64,000 nucleotides of DNA from assembly GCA_018697195.1 (NCBI GenBank), contig CM031858.1, forward strand, positions 127,605,133 through 127,669,132, given 5' to 3'. Origin of the DNA: Certhia americana. Its lineage: Eukaryota; Chordata; Aves; Passeriformes; Certhiidae. The notes below the pieces were generated by a model, which was not told the origin of the DNA, searched no databases, and worked only from the letters and a program-made list of their open reading frames with translations. The translations under genes were made by a program, and so were the position numbers. Shown piece after piece: positions 25,379-37,288 of the stretch (positions are counted from its first letter, which is position 1; every line of letters begins with the position of its first letter).

Positions 25379-28300
25379 CTAATAAAAGCAAGAAAAGGAA
25401 AGAAGGGAAACAAAAGGTATTTACAAAATCTGTAAGCCCCATAATAAAAGTTGTTCACTAATTTAATCAAGTCTTTCAATATTAATACTTCAAAACTATT
25501 CTGCTACTGGTATGTTTTTTAGGACCTGAACATTTTTGTCATTGCTTTAGGCAGAAGCAATGCAATCCTAAGTGCCTTTTAAAGTAGTCCATATGATGTG
25601 AATACCTGTCAGTCATGACCCTTGATTTCATTATGGCTGGAATTTTCATTAAATTATCTTCAGAACTATGAGGAAGTTCTGAATTACAAAGATGAAAATG
25701 AAAAAGTGTGACTTTAAGCTAAATAATTTCCTTTACAGTAAAATAAGCACTGAAAGTGTGCATTCAGAACACTGGGAAACCCTTGCTGCATAGAGGTATT
25801 TGTGCAAAAGGGCTCTATCTGCAATAGGAAATTCCACCACTGACAATACAAAACTGGCATGCAATTCTGAGGCAATCTGCATAGCACCTTCATTTCTGAA
25901 CATGTAAGAATTCTTTCTATTAAATATACAGTAACCATATCTTTAATTTTATGAGCATATCTCATGATGGAAAAATATATCCACATACGTAAATATTTTT
26001 ATAGTTATATAATACTTTGAAATAAAGGCATAATCTGTATTACTGAAATGGACATAAGAGATCTTAGAAAGTGTCTACACATTTTGCATTATAAGTGTAT
26101 GAGAAAAATGCAATGAAAATTTAGAAGGATCCATTATATTCTAAAACCATTGCTTATATAAGACTGATTTAATATCTCAGATTAATACTGACTGAAAGAC
26201 TGGGCATCTGACTCAAAATTGTAGAACTCCTTTGTCCTAAAATCTAGTTAAATGAAAAAAGAATTCCAAGAAATAATAAATTCCAATAAGATTGAATATT
26301 TTTGTAATAGACAATATGTTATATTTCACATTTCACATACACTACAGCAAAATAAACAAACTGAAACACTTATTTTGTGACTATCAACTGGTAGAGAGCC
26401 ATTGTTTGCATTTTAACGGTTTAATTTACATTTAATTCAGCTATTGTTGCAGTCACATGAGAATTTTTCAGTAGTCATTTTCTCAGCATTGTTTTATGCA
26501 CAATTCTGATACAGGAAAACTTTTTCAGCTGTCTGCAGTATAGCTTAATATTTAAGAGCGGGTTTCTTTTACATTTCACTAGCAAATGCCTGGCAATTTA
26601 ACAATCTCTCTACAGTACAGACATTTATGAAAATGTCAATCACTGTGGCTTACACGTGCTTAAAATATTGAAAATTTCTCCAAAAGGTGGTAAGCTCAGC
26701 TTCTTGTCCTGTTTTTGATAAGATAATAGGCTGCTATCACTGAAAGTTCTCCCATGTTTTTCCACTCCTTCTAGATGGACCTAAATATGGAGAGAAGGCA
26801 GATTTCTTTAATGTCTATTTAAAGGTTACACTAAAATGACTTTACCTCCAGCTCATTTGAGTTTATTCTTGCATTCTCTACAAGAAGACACAGGAGATGG
26901 CTTCTGGGGTCTTTAAGGTTATGTAAACCTAATCATTAAACCACAGTATATGTTAAGTCTTTCCCACCACAAGATAGCATTATTAAAAAAAAAAACAACA
27001 AACCAAACCAAAACTAGCAGAGACAGCAAAAAGCATTTAATTTATTGCACAATTTCCAAAGGTGCCTTAATCTGGTGTTTCAGAGATGGTGTAAAGTGCC
27101 TTCCTCACACTGTGCTGAAGAGAGCAAAATGGAGAAACACTTTTTTCATAGTTTATCTTATTACAGTGAATCAGATGATGGCACTGTAGAAAGAGTAGGG
27201 TGCTTTGTGCAGAGAAGAAACAGATATGAAAGAGGAGGAAGAGAGGCTGCAAAGATCTAAATACTGAGAGATTACATTTCTTCACTAGAAGACAATTTAA
27301 ATAAGCTGTAGCACAACAACCTTTGGAATTGCGAAAACATTCCCGATGAAGTCAAAAGGCCCAATGCAAACTTTACAGCTCTCTATAATAAAGAGGAATG
27401 TTAAAATCTACAACAGATCTACTGGCTTCAACAATGCCCAGATTGCCTTAGGATGCAGTAACACCATCCCTCCATTGTCCCAATTTAATAAAAATGTCAA
27501 AGCTGAAATAAAACTGTAGTGATGAAAATACTGGAAAAAAGTCTTGAAAAGTGTAATGTAGTCTATGAGAAAGTACCAGGAAAAAGTTTTATGGGAAATT
27601 CAAAAATTCAAGGATTTCAAGATTAAAAAATAGAGGAGTCAGAGGTTATGAATCCATCTTAGACTTTGTTCCAAAAAAATTTATTCATCCTTGATGTTAA
27701 AATAATGTTAGCTCTGCTCTGTAGTAGCCTACAGTGCCTGAGCCAACAAAGTAAGATGTTTTTACAGTTTCCACTTGAAAGAAACAAAGCTTTTTTCTCT
27801 TATTAGCAGAAAAATGTCATAGAAATTCCATAATGTTCCCAAAGTTCACCTTACACGCTAAAGAAAATCTAGCTCATTGAATGGCACTAAAATGTTAAAG
27901 AAACTTAAAAGGAGATTATTAAAACAATGATTGAATGTTTTCCAGTTATATGGACTTTGTCAAAAGCTTTAAGAGACATTTTAGATAAGGAACACACCTG
28001 TGAGACAGAAAATCACCAAATCAAAAAAGGTGTCAACAGGCTTGAAAGATATGTGAAGAAAATATTTCTGTGATAAATTGTAGGCACTTTAAAAAGTTAT
28101 ACTCTTATGTTAAAAATTTATTATAATTTACTGGAATCAGATCCTTGCTACCAGATCCTCCAACCAACAATATTGTTCCACTATTCATAGATTTTTACTA
28201 ATACCACATACTCTGCTATCCAGCAGCAGGGTCAAAGAATCACAGCTACAATATCAGATAAAGGTTTGAACTGTACTGAGAACTTATGCCCAAAATAGAA

Positions 28301-28507
28301 TTCTGAAAAAGTTCAGTGAATTTTAGAGTCCTATAAAACAAAAGAGAATGAATTATTCATTACAGGAATTGAAGACAAAAGGAATGTTTTGCAAATAAAT
28401 ACAGGTCTTTTATCTAGTGTAGGGAATGCAACATTTCTAGACCAACCAGTCTCAACAATATTTTTCATTTCTCAGAAGCATGTTTTCATTAGTTACATGT
28501 TTTAAGT
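25379..28507. other. Unassigned AT-rich DNA; possible conserved block near 26.4-26.75 kb
   Basis: No gene or transposon recognised. The part at about 26390-26750 has a composition and motif mix (CCATTGT and CTATTGT, resembling SOX sites, and a TTGCAT octamer half) reminiscent of noncoding enhancers, but this is only an impression. Open frames at 25714-25986 (-), 26950-27189, 27045-27260 and 27067-27285 (-) overlap one another on opposite strands and are treated as chance. Confidence 0.5.
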
Positions 28508-28600
28508 TAAAAAAAACCAAAAAACAAACACACAAAAAAAACCCCCAAAAAACAAAACAACAAAACAACCAACCAACCAAAAAAAAAATCATAAAAAAGA
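28508..28600. repeat. A-rich low-complexity tract with CAAAA, CAAC units
   Basis: Plus-strand A-runs interrupted by C, including short (CAAC)n and (CCAA)n patches. It explains the long K/N-rich and F/L-rich open frames on both strands here (28452-28745, 28480-28680, 28507-28710), which are not genes. Confidence 0.92.
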
Positions 28601-31600
28601 ATCTGACTTTCATCATTACAATGAAGTCCTGTACTCTTGGAGTCAGTTTCAGGATACATACAAGAATCTGTAGGCTGTAGAATGAAAAGTGCAGAGGAAG
28701 GAAAGCACATAATGATTCTAGCAATGAGTAATTCATTCCCTGCAAATTTTTTTTTGTACTAGAAGACTCAATACTTACACAGGAAGTAGGTGATCATAAA
28801 TTCTAAAAGTTTTCTGCCCCACTAAGTCCTTTCTGAAAAGTGCAGTTGAAATTGGCAGTGTAGAATTTTATTTTATTATGTGCTAACATGATAAAACAAC
28901 GAGACTATATTTACAACTTCAAGGAATTAACTATCAAGATTTCCATGTTTTCTGAAAAGTTACATGTGCTTAACTTTTTATTTAATTTAGAACCTGCAAT
29001 AGTTCTCAAAATCCAATATCCAAGAGATTTATATGCACATAGTAGGTGCATGATTAAAAGCTGCCCATGGAACTTTTCCTTCGATTGACTAAGCTTGAGG
29101 CATGAGTTTAATGAAGGAGATAAATGCAGCTAAGCAAACTCAGCTTTCAGATATTTCTCTGCTTTTGCCAGAATCCTTAAGCTTTGTATTTGCTTAATTC
29201 TTAGACTAATTTGCACCTTTCTATTTTTGGCAAGGCAAAGATGCTATATATAGTAGTTTTAAACATCTTTCGTCATACAGTCAAATAAATGAGAAGAAAG
29301 ATGCCTTCAGAGCATTAGGAAGAAAACATCTGCCCCTGCTTGAGAACTTGTCACATTTCAACAGAAAATGTTACAGAAGAATTAACAGGGGTGGGGTTTT
29401 CGTTGTTGTCTCATTGTTTTCATTGCTTGTCAGGTTTTTAATCTGGTTTTACTCAGTTTTGAAAAAGCTTGAAGTACAAATTATGTGTAAGGCTATCCAC
29501 TAAACCTTAGATGCAAATGAACAGGAGTCATCATCAGGAAACTTCTCAATATTTTCTAGCAAAGATATAGAAGTGAGTTATACACATTAATGACTTTGAA
29601 TCCTAAAAGAGTCTACAGCCACTTTATGAAAGAAAGGGTAAATTCAAACAATAACTAACAATTCCTGTTTTCAGCTCGTGCTGTTGTGAAGTTATACTTA
29701 AATTCTTACTCAATAAGTAGCTAGTAACACTTCTTTCGATTTAACTGTAGAGCCAGTTGTATAAATCTTAATTTGTCCTGAGTTTAGATCAAAGAGATGA
29801 GCATTGGATCAGCTCAAGAGAATCAATTCTCATTCTCTGAATGAAAAATGCCCATTGTGTGGGCTGCTTCAAAAAAAAGACAGTTTAATTATAAATCCAG
29901 GCACATTTCAAAACCGCATTAGAAAACGACCTATAACTAGACCTGAAACTGACTTTTTTCCTAACATTTTAAGGTATCATTTGTATCATTTGTTGTTACA
30001 ATGGTGCTAATTCACTTTCCGACGAAAATATATGCTATTATCCAAACCATGCTATTCTGCAGGGGTTCCATTCACTGAAGTTAAAGGGTTCTCTGCCTCT
30101 GACCTCAATACTGCTGGGATATTGTAGCCTCCTAAGGCAATCTTTACCCTTTCAATCTACATTTCATTCACAATTTACAGACATGCAAATCTTCTTCTCA
30201 TCTGTGGTGAGTTCTACAGGGTGCAATTACTTAATTCTGAATGAAAATTAAATTCAATTGTGGATATGCAACAGTCATCAAGCAGACATTAAATTCTCCC
30301 TATTTTCTTATATCCACAGTGCAAACAAGGCCACTTCAATGTTTACATGAATTATGCTGTGATAATTGCCAAGCCAATTCTCAGTCTCCCAGGTCATCAA
30401 GAGCTCCTGCTGGGCCATGTCCACAGCAACTCAGAGGCCACACAGGGAGACTTGATCAATGAACCAGAGCAAGTGAATGACAGGCAGTTGCTCATGAAAA
30501 TGTTCATACACCTCTGCCTGGGTATTTAACAAAATATAATCTTATCATTCTTCTGGAACTGCTGAATTATGAATTCTTTCCCATTAAACCTGCATCTAGA
30601 CAGAGAGGTGTTATTAAAGAAGATGATTTCTAAATCATCAGATGATTTTCAGTTCCCTTTTATCTATCTTTTTAAAGAAGACTGACCTGAAAAATCTACC
30701 ATAACACCATATTTTTTTTTAGTTTAGTAGTCTAAGATAAATAAAATTCTCTTTAGAAAATTGTCACTTTGGTAAACTATGCATATATTCATCATTTATC
30801 AATTTATATTTTGAAAAGTTAAAACTTAATTATTATGCTAGTCTCATAAGAGATTGCATAACAGGTGTCTTCAACTGCTTTATAATAAAAATAAAATAAA
30901 ATTTAAAAAAAACCCACAGAAATTTCATTTATGGTCATTTTAACTATGCATATCTCTTCCTCTTTTCAGTGATGGACTAAGGCCAAAGTCAAGTACAGAA
31001 TCCAGCTCTTCTGGCTCCATTGCTCTGCCGTGCCACCTTGGCACTAAATTTCCTCTCTACTGCAAATAGTGAAATACAGTGTCTGTGTAATTAACTACAC
31101 TAAGAGTGCAATTTAGGCAAGGGAAGACTTTATCTTCTTAATTGAAAAAACAAATGTCCATCTTTCAGCTATCATTAGTTAAGTCTACTACAGCAACATT
31201 ATGTTTTGAATTCTGACTTCACTTAATCACAATAGTGGGTAAATCTTCATTGACTGTGGTTAGCATGAAACATTGATATGTATGAACTTCAGAAATTCAA
31301 AGCTTTAAAATGAACCTTATAAATTCTATTCTTATCTTACGTAAAAGTACTCCAGTATACTCCTGCTCATTGTCTTAACTACTTGCAAGATCAGAAATTG
31401 TAATTTCCTGTTACAGAAGTAAAAGAATAATGTACCCATATTAACCTGCACAACATGCATCTATGTTTAGGAGATTGAATAAGAAATAATCTTAGTTTCC
31501 AAATATACTGCTTAAAGTAGCTGTATGTACACTACAGGCCCACAATTCCCACAGCAATTTGTCTTCCTACAATCACTGTTTCTCAGTGCTAACACTGTTT

Positions 31601-32561
31601 TTCTCTCCTCTTTTGTAGTGTAAAGCACCTACACTAAGAGTGAGAATTGATTTATTAGCACTCCTTTTAAGTAGATCTAATGCACGAAGATGCATCTCAA
31701 GCATCTCTCTACTCCTGTGGAAGAGCAAAGCAACTCTGCAGCCTATTCATCTTCTTCCAAGTTTAAACTCATTTGCATGAGCAGTGATGTTAGAGATACT
31801 GCTCCTATTTGGGACAGATGCTAAACCCAAGAAACAGCTACTGCATATTGGCATCTCTTTTGCAAAGAAGACAGACCACTCCAATTTGCTTCAAATATAA
31901 CTGATGCATGGCAGAATGAGAAGCACTAGAATGAGTTCACTCATAGCACAATTAATTTCCTTACTGTAACTAGGTAGGAACATTTGACAGTATGAAGCAT
32001 CTAATTGCAGGCATTGAAAAAAAAACCTTCTTATGTGACAGGGGAAAGGCAAAAGTAGGGCACAAAAAGCAAATGAGAAAATGCCACGTCTGGCTGAAGT
32101 CCACACCCCTACTTTTCCCATTAGTACAATGTTTCTTTTCATTACAATTTTATTACTGCTAATCAGTGAAATCCATTAATTCTACTAGACACAAAAATTA
32201 CAAACATTTTTTTTCTAGTTTGCTTATTTTTAAGAGGTCTAAACTTCACTTCCAAACTCTATTTGGAAGAACTCTGTTCCTAAGTGAACCATATATGCAA
32301 ACTATATGCAAAACAATGCTCCAATAGCCAGCACTATATATTCTACTGAGAAGAAACAGATCCCTTTATCTGTACATCCTGTTTTTTCAGTATGAAAATT
32401 ATGAATTCTTCTTTACTACCTACTCAGACACTAAAGACATGTGATAGCCTATTGCCAGATAATGTGTTCCTGTAAATAATCAGTACCCAAATATTAATAA
32501 TTTTTCTTACTTAAGCACAACCAAAAATTTTGAATTTCTTGTGAGTTCAGTGGATTGGTTA
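28601..32561. other. Unassigned AT-rich DNA
   Basis: No gene or transposon recognised in about 4 kb. The overlapping plus frames at 30241-30462 and 30347-30529 lie in a slightly GC-richer patch (30340-30530) but show no domain. The minus frame at 31891-32142 has no recognisable content. Confidence 0.55.
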
Positions 32562-32891
32562 GAATCACAGAAACACAGAATTGCAGGATGCTTACATTTG
32601 GAAGGGACCTTTAAGATTATCTCATTCCAACCCCTCCAACACACCTACCAGTAGACCAAGTTGTTCAAACCCCATCCAACCTGGCCTTGAACACTGCCAG
32701 GGATGTGGCATCCACAGCTTCCCTAGGCAACCTGTTCCAGTGCTTCTGAACAAAGAATTTCTTCCTTACATCTAAGCTTATCCTTTTGTCTTCCATTTTA
32801 AAACCACTGCCCTTTGTCCTGACACTACCTGCTCATATGAAAAGTCCCTCTCCATTTATTATTTAATAATAAATTATTATTTATATATTTA

Positions 32892-32934
<43 letters not shown>

Positions 32935-33080
32935 CATATATACTCTTAAGCTACTGAAGACCAAAATGAGATCTTCCCAAATTTTTCTCTTCTCTACACT
33001 GAAAAACCCCAAAAGTCTCAGCTTATCTTCACAGCAGAGGTACTCCATCCCTTTTGATCATCACTGTGGTCCTGTGCCCT
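32562..33080 (-). mobile_element. CR1 LINE 3' end, split by an AT microsatellite
   Basis: A CR1 in minus orientation. On the plus strand it begins with the reversed tail (AATCACAGAAACACAGAA at 32563), continues through 'TTGGAAGGGACCTTTAAGAT' (the 3' UTR core), 'CAACCTGGCCTTGAACACTG' (about 32679), 'CAACCTGTTCCAGTGCTTCT' (about 32728) and 'CTTTGTCCTGACACTACCTG', then breaks into an AT-rich insert at 32854-32940. CR1 homology resumes at about 32945 ('GCTACTGAAGACCAAAATGA') and ends near 33080 with reversed ORF2 blocks. About 20 bases of CR1 are replaced by about 85 bases of AT repeat. The plus-strand frame 32581-32775 is only a shadow. Dead copy, truncated at its 5' end. Confidence 0.92.
32854..32940. 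repeat. AT-rich insert with (AT)16 microsatellite inside CR1
   Basis: The insert starts with TTATTATTTAATAATAAATT-like sequence and holds an uninterrupted (AT)16 at 32899-32930. It replaces a short CR1 segment, so it grew inside the LINE copy after insertion or was already present in the inserted copy. Confidence 0.93.
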
Positions 33081-34384
33081 GTTGCCTTCTGTTTCAACTA
33101 TGCAAACAGTAAAATGACAAGCCTATAATCTATTCCCTGTTCAATTTACTGAAAATATATGATACATTTTGGGGTTTTTTTTCTCTTTTAGTGTTTATCC
33201 AATAAGTAGATATTTTCAATGGGTTCATCCTTGATAACATTAAAACCAAGGCCTCTATCACAGATTGGTCCAGCTCTGCTGCTCTCACTGAAAGCTAGTC
33301 TGTTTGATAGAATGCATAGATCTTGACATGCTATAAAATTCTCTCTGTTTAAACAGTGGGCGAATAACATGGTTAGGTTTGGCTCTCTCAATGCAAATTC
33401 TAACCTGACTCTATTCCAGCAGGATCCTCAGATTCAGCTGCCTCAACTCTGGAACAGCCTTTCAAGCCTCCTAAGTACCACAGTTAATTGAATGTATTTC
33501 TCCTAGAAAACACAGCTATATCAGAGATGCTGACTTACCATTAATTTTTGAAACAACAAGTTTGTAAAAGAACAGAAATAATTCAGTTTCAGCAGTGGAA
33601 ATTCTAAAACACAAAAATAAAAATGTTATTCTCCTGAAGAAGAAAAAATTTGGGAAAAAAAAAAAAAGTGATTTTAGGGGGAGAACTAAGCTCCTTAAGG
33701 TAACAACAGGTTCCAGAAAATAATTTTACTTCTGAAACTTCTAATGAACCTTATGCTTATCGAGAAACTACTCTATTTCCTCCTTTCTTCTGGGCAAAAG
33801 TAACCTTCTTTGTCTAGACAGCATGCTCCTTTTAAAATGTTCTTACTTCTGCTGTTTCTGTAGCAGTTCCTTTTGCTCTAATGCTCCTGTCATTTGCTAC
33901 TGGATTTCTGCAAGAGAGCTGCTCAGAGCAAATGGCCCTGCCTAAAGAACATTCATGCTTTTCCCAAAGGGAATCAATGTCACTAGTACTGTTTTTCTCT
34001 CTCACATCTTCCCACACTGGGCAATAGCTCACTTTAGAGAAAAGTTAACTCTCACAGTCTTAGCAACAATCATATTCAAAATAAGAATGAAAGGCAGACA
34101 CATACACCCCCAAAGAACTTCAAGTCCAGGTGGCACCTTAGCCATCATCTGCCCACAGAATGTAGCAAAATATGCTCATTAATTAAATTAAATTAATTAA
34201 ACCCGTGAGCACAGTCAATTTTAAGGGGCAATTCAACCCCAAGGAATGGTTCTGCAAAAACAGCACCTCTTGGCTCAGAATTCCATTTACTGAGTATTTA
34301 CTGTATTTTAACAGCATTTATCAGTTTAAAAGTAACAAGACTACAACAAAGCATACCACTCCCCCCCTCCAGCCCCTCTCAAGC
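33081..34384. other. Unassigned AT-rich DNA
   Basis: No gene recognised. Contains an A-run near 33655-33667 and an AATTAAATT-type short repeat at 34178-34200. Frames at 33188-33391 (-), 33832-34032 (-), 33955-34182 and the left half of 34205-34549 look like chance. Confidence 0.5.
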
Positions 34385-34869
34385 TGTCAGCATGGGAACA
34401 AGAAATCTTGTTTTTCTCACATTTTCCCCAGTAATCTTCATGGAGAGGCTTTGCCTATGTTAAGGAGACATAAGAGGCTTCTCTCACAGGATCCCCTGTT
34501 CTGTTATGCCAATGTACCTCTGTTCTGCTCCCTTACTCAGCCCTGTTAATCCCCTCCCCATCCCTGTGTCCCTCAGTCACTCCCTCCCAATCTCCCCATT
34601 GGCTCTCATACCCCAATCCCACCTTTGTAGCCCGATGCCCCCTGGTAATTGGTCCCTGATGCTCTCCCAGCCCCCAGCACCCATATACATGAACCTGAAC
34701 CCTTCCCATGAGCCCTGCCTTTGACCCTGGACTGCCTGCATGCGTGGCTGGAATAAACATCTCTGTGGAACCCATACAAAGGCCCTTCCTGCTTCTCTTT
34801 ACCATCACCACATCAACAGCTATCTTGGACGCTACAATCTTGATCCAGCTTGTACACAGCAAAGGGACA
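34385..34869 (+). mobile_element. Solo LTR of an endogenous retrovirus (approximate ends)
   Basis: This 485-bp stretch has the layout of a retroviral LTR on the plus strand. It starts TGTCAG at 34385. It has a C-rich promoter section with ATTGG (a CCAAT box read in reverse) at 34598-34602 and a second GGTAATTGG at about 34645, a TATA-like TATACAT at 34684-34690, an AATAAA polyadenylation signal at 34752-34757 and a U5-like end finishing in AAGGGACA near 34869. GC is clearly higher than in the flanks. No gag, pol or env lies beside it and no second LTR is seen within the window in the same form, so it is a solo LTR, presumably left by recombination between two LTRs. I found no convincing target-site duplication. 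From memory it resembles passerine ERV LTRs; the class is uncertain. Several ORFs over it (34205-34549, 34506-34724, 34533-34862 minus, 34708-34914) reflect its GC-rich composition, not genes. Confidence 0.65.
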
Positions 34870-36879
34870 ACGATGGCAAGAATAATTTCTCTGAGGTACT
34901 GCCCTCATCAGTGAATGTAGGCAATTAATAATTGTCTTACGTGAAAATAATTATTTAATTAATAACATTGAGAAATCCTATACACATATTAGAACATATC
35001 TGCAATCTATTCCTAATTCTCCAAATTCTTGGCATATACCAAGTCCAGGTGCACCTTTGAAAATAAATGTCTTTACACACCCTTTGAAGGCAAGTAACAC
35101 CAGACAGGCAGCACAAGTAGCAGCCCCAAAGACTAATGTCAGTATTTGAGAATGATCCTCTGGAATCACGATGAAGCAACTGAGTTATGGAGGGACTGGT
35201 CACTTTCAATTTCTAAAAACTCACCTTGAATAAAGGGCAGTTGCATTTCAATTAAAAATATATACATATTTTTGGGCATAAAATTCAATAACAGTTTGTC
35301 ACCTGTACTTGCTACAGAAAGAGCATCACCAGTAAGGGCTGGGATCTCATAACCATATGACTAATAGCAGAGCATGCAGGACAGTGGCATCTGGATGGAT
35401 GCTGTCACAGCCTGTGAGAGGCTGGCAGATGGGAAAAAGGCAGAAAATATGGAGAGGTAATACAGTCAAGCAGCTACATCACTTAGAATGTGTAGCAAAA
35501 GCAAAGAGGAAAGCTACAACCACCTTCACCTGCTGAGTAAATCCAAGCTATATGAGGATACAAATTACTACACCCCAAATTTGGTTTTTTTAATGTTTGC
35601 TAGTATTAGTAGTTTAAATACTCTTTCATATTTTTAAAAACTACACAAGCACAGTAAAATTCCCTTACCACTTCACTATAAATTAACAACCCATTTGTAA
35701 TATTTACAGGTAAACGATCATCTCTGTTAGCAAAAAATTAAGTTTTGGCAGCTAATAATTCTGACTGCACAAAAAAAGAACCTCTATCTTTCATAATATT
35801 TTAGATAGTCAGAAGTTAAATTCTAGGTTACCTAATCAAACACCTGCATTTTGCAGCACTTGGCTGTGTAATTAAAGGTGCAGCACTGAGCCACAGTGTT
35901 CAAGGTCAACAACTTAAACATCAATCATGTAAGCAATAAGCCCTGGCTGACTTTTCTAAAACCATTCTTCAGCAGTAAAGTGTTTTTAAATAGATCAAGA
36001 AGATGGCTAGGTTATGAAATTGTTGTAATTCCCACTGTCAGACCTTTTCAGAAGTTTTAATTAGAATATAAGCTTCAGACTCCACAGCATACCATGCCTA
36101 TTAAGACTCATATAGTATAGGAATGGTGCTCAATTATGAACATGTTGCAAAGTGGTTTTGCCTGGGTATTCGTCCCAAGCTAAACAGTTTGCCTCATACT
36201 ATAAATATGATCTTCATTAATTGTATCTTAATAGTACCCAGAATTGTGTACTGTAGATATGCTTTATCATGTTCCATTAGGCTGTAATTCAAGCATATAT
36301 TTAACTACTAAGAATGTAATTGATGTTATCTAAGTCAACTGGTCTATTTAAAAAGCTGAGAATTTCCTGTGGAAAAGTTGAAGGTTAGTAGCAGCACACT
36401 GACTGTAGAAGCAGCCATGCTCTCAGGCTAGTACAGGTCACTAGGAAGATTAAAGATTTGCTTGCAGAAGGACTTTGTAGTACCTGGAGAGAAAGAAACA
36501 GCTTCACACCTGCATCTCACTGAGGGGTGAATACAATTAGTCCATCTTCAGCATGACTTTGTCCCATCAGGTACTGACATTTTACCCGAGTGAGCTAGAA
36601 CGGACCATTGAGCCAGACTCAAAAGTCTCTTTCAAACCAAATTATTCCATAAACCTATGGCTCTGTAATTTGGTCCAAAACTGCCTCAGTTTTGCAATTC
36701 AGTACAATACAAGAAAAGAAACCCAAAAGTTTCCTGAATATTTGACTATGCACCTTCTCCATTCAAACATCCAAAATTACCTAAGAGGAGTTACACTTCT
36801 CATTTTAGCTATTTAAAAATAAAGAATAACATCAGATATATGCATTGAGAATAGAATCATCAAAAATGTAAATATCACC
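34870..36879. other. Unassigned AT-rich DNA
   Basis: No gene or transposon recognised. Two overlapping minus-strand frames at 34955-35209 and 34978-35169 use different reading frames of the same DNA. The second has a short hydrophobic run, but neither has homology I recognise. Confidence 0.5.
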
Positions 36880-36894
36880 TTTTTTTTTTTTTTT
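36880..36894. repeat. T15 homopolymer
   Basis: Fifteen uninterrupted T. Nothing recognisable flanks it. Confidence 0.95.
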
Positions 36895-37268
36895 CATAAC
36901 TCTCAAGCACACAGGTGCATAAAAAGTTGGAAGGAAAGTTCAGTGCAAAAATGTTAGCAATATTTTTTCATAGCAATTCCACAAAGGAATAATTAAACCC
37001 ATTTATGTTTACTGAGCATTTTGAGACGTATGAATTCAGTTTTAATTACTTTTAAGGAACATAAAATTCGTTTCCAGACTCCAAAATTCCAGGAAGCAAA
37101 TACCTCTGTCCTTTTGACTTAATTTCTAAATATTTCTTTCCATTTTAATATGAAAAATGTAAAAAAAACAAAAAAGAAATAGAAGAAAGGGTATAATAAA
37201 AGCAAGAACTCAAAAGCAGGTGTAATGGTTCACTGTTTCACAGAGTGCTGGGTGAAAAGTAAATAGTA
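36895..37268. other. Unassigned AT-rich DNA
   Basis: No gene or repeat recognised apart from short A-runs near 37160. Confidence 0.5.
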
Positions 37269-37288
37269 GAAAGAAAGAAAGAAAGAAA
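37269..37288. repeat. (GAAA)5 tetranucleotide microsatellite
   Basis: Five perfect GAAA units in a purine-rich patch. The T/F/L-rich minus-strand frame 37210-37434 is a by-product of this composition. Confidence 0.93.

Noticed and set aside
28234..28260. AGAATCACAG string as the start of another minus-strand CR1
   Set aside because: No further CR1 3' UTR or ORF2 blocks follow.
28452..28745. Overlapping 60-97-codon frames on both strands
   Set aside because: They are translations of an A-rich low-complexity tract.
34506..34862. Proline-rich and opposite-strand frames of 70-110 codons
   Set aside because: They lie wholly inside the GC-rich LTR.
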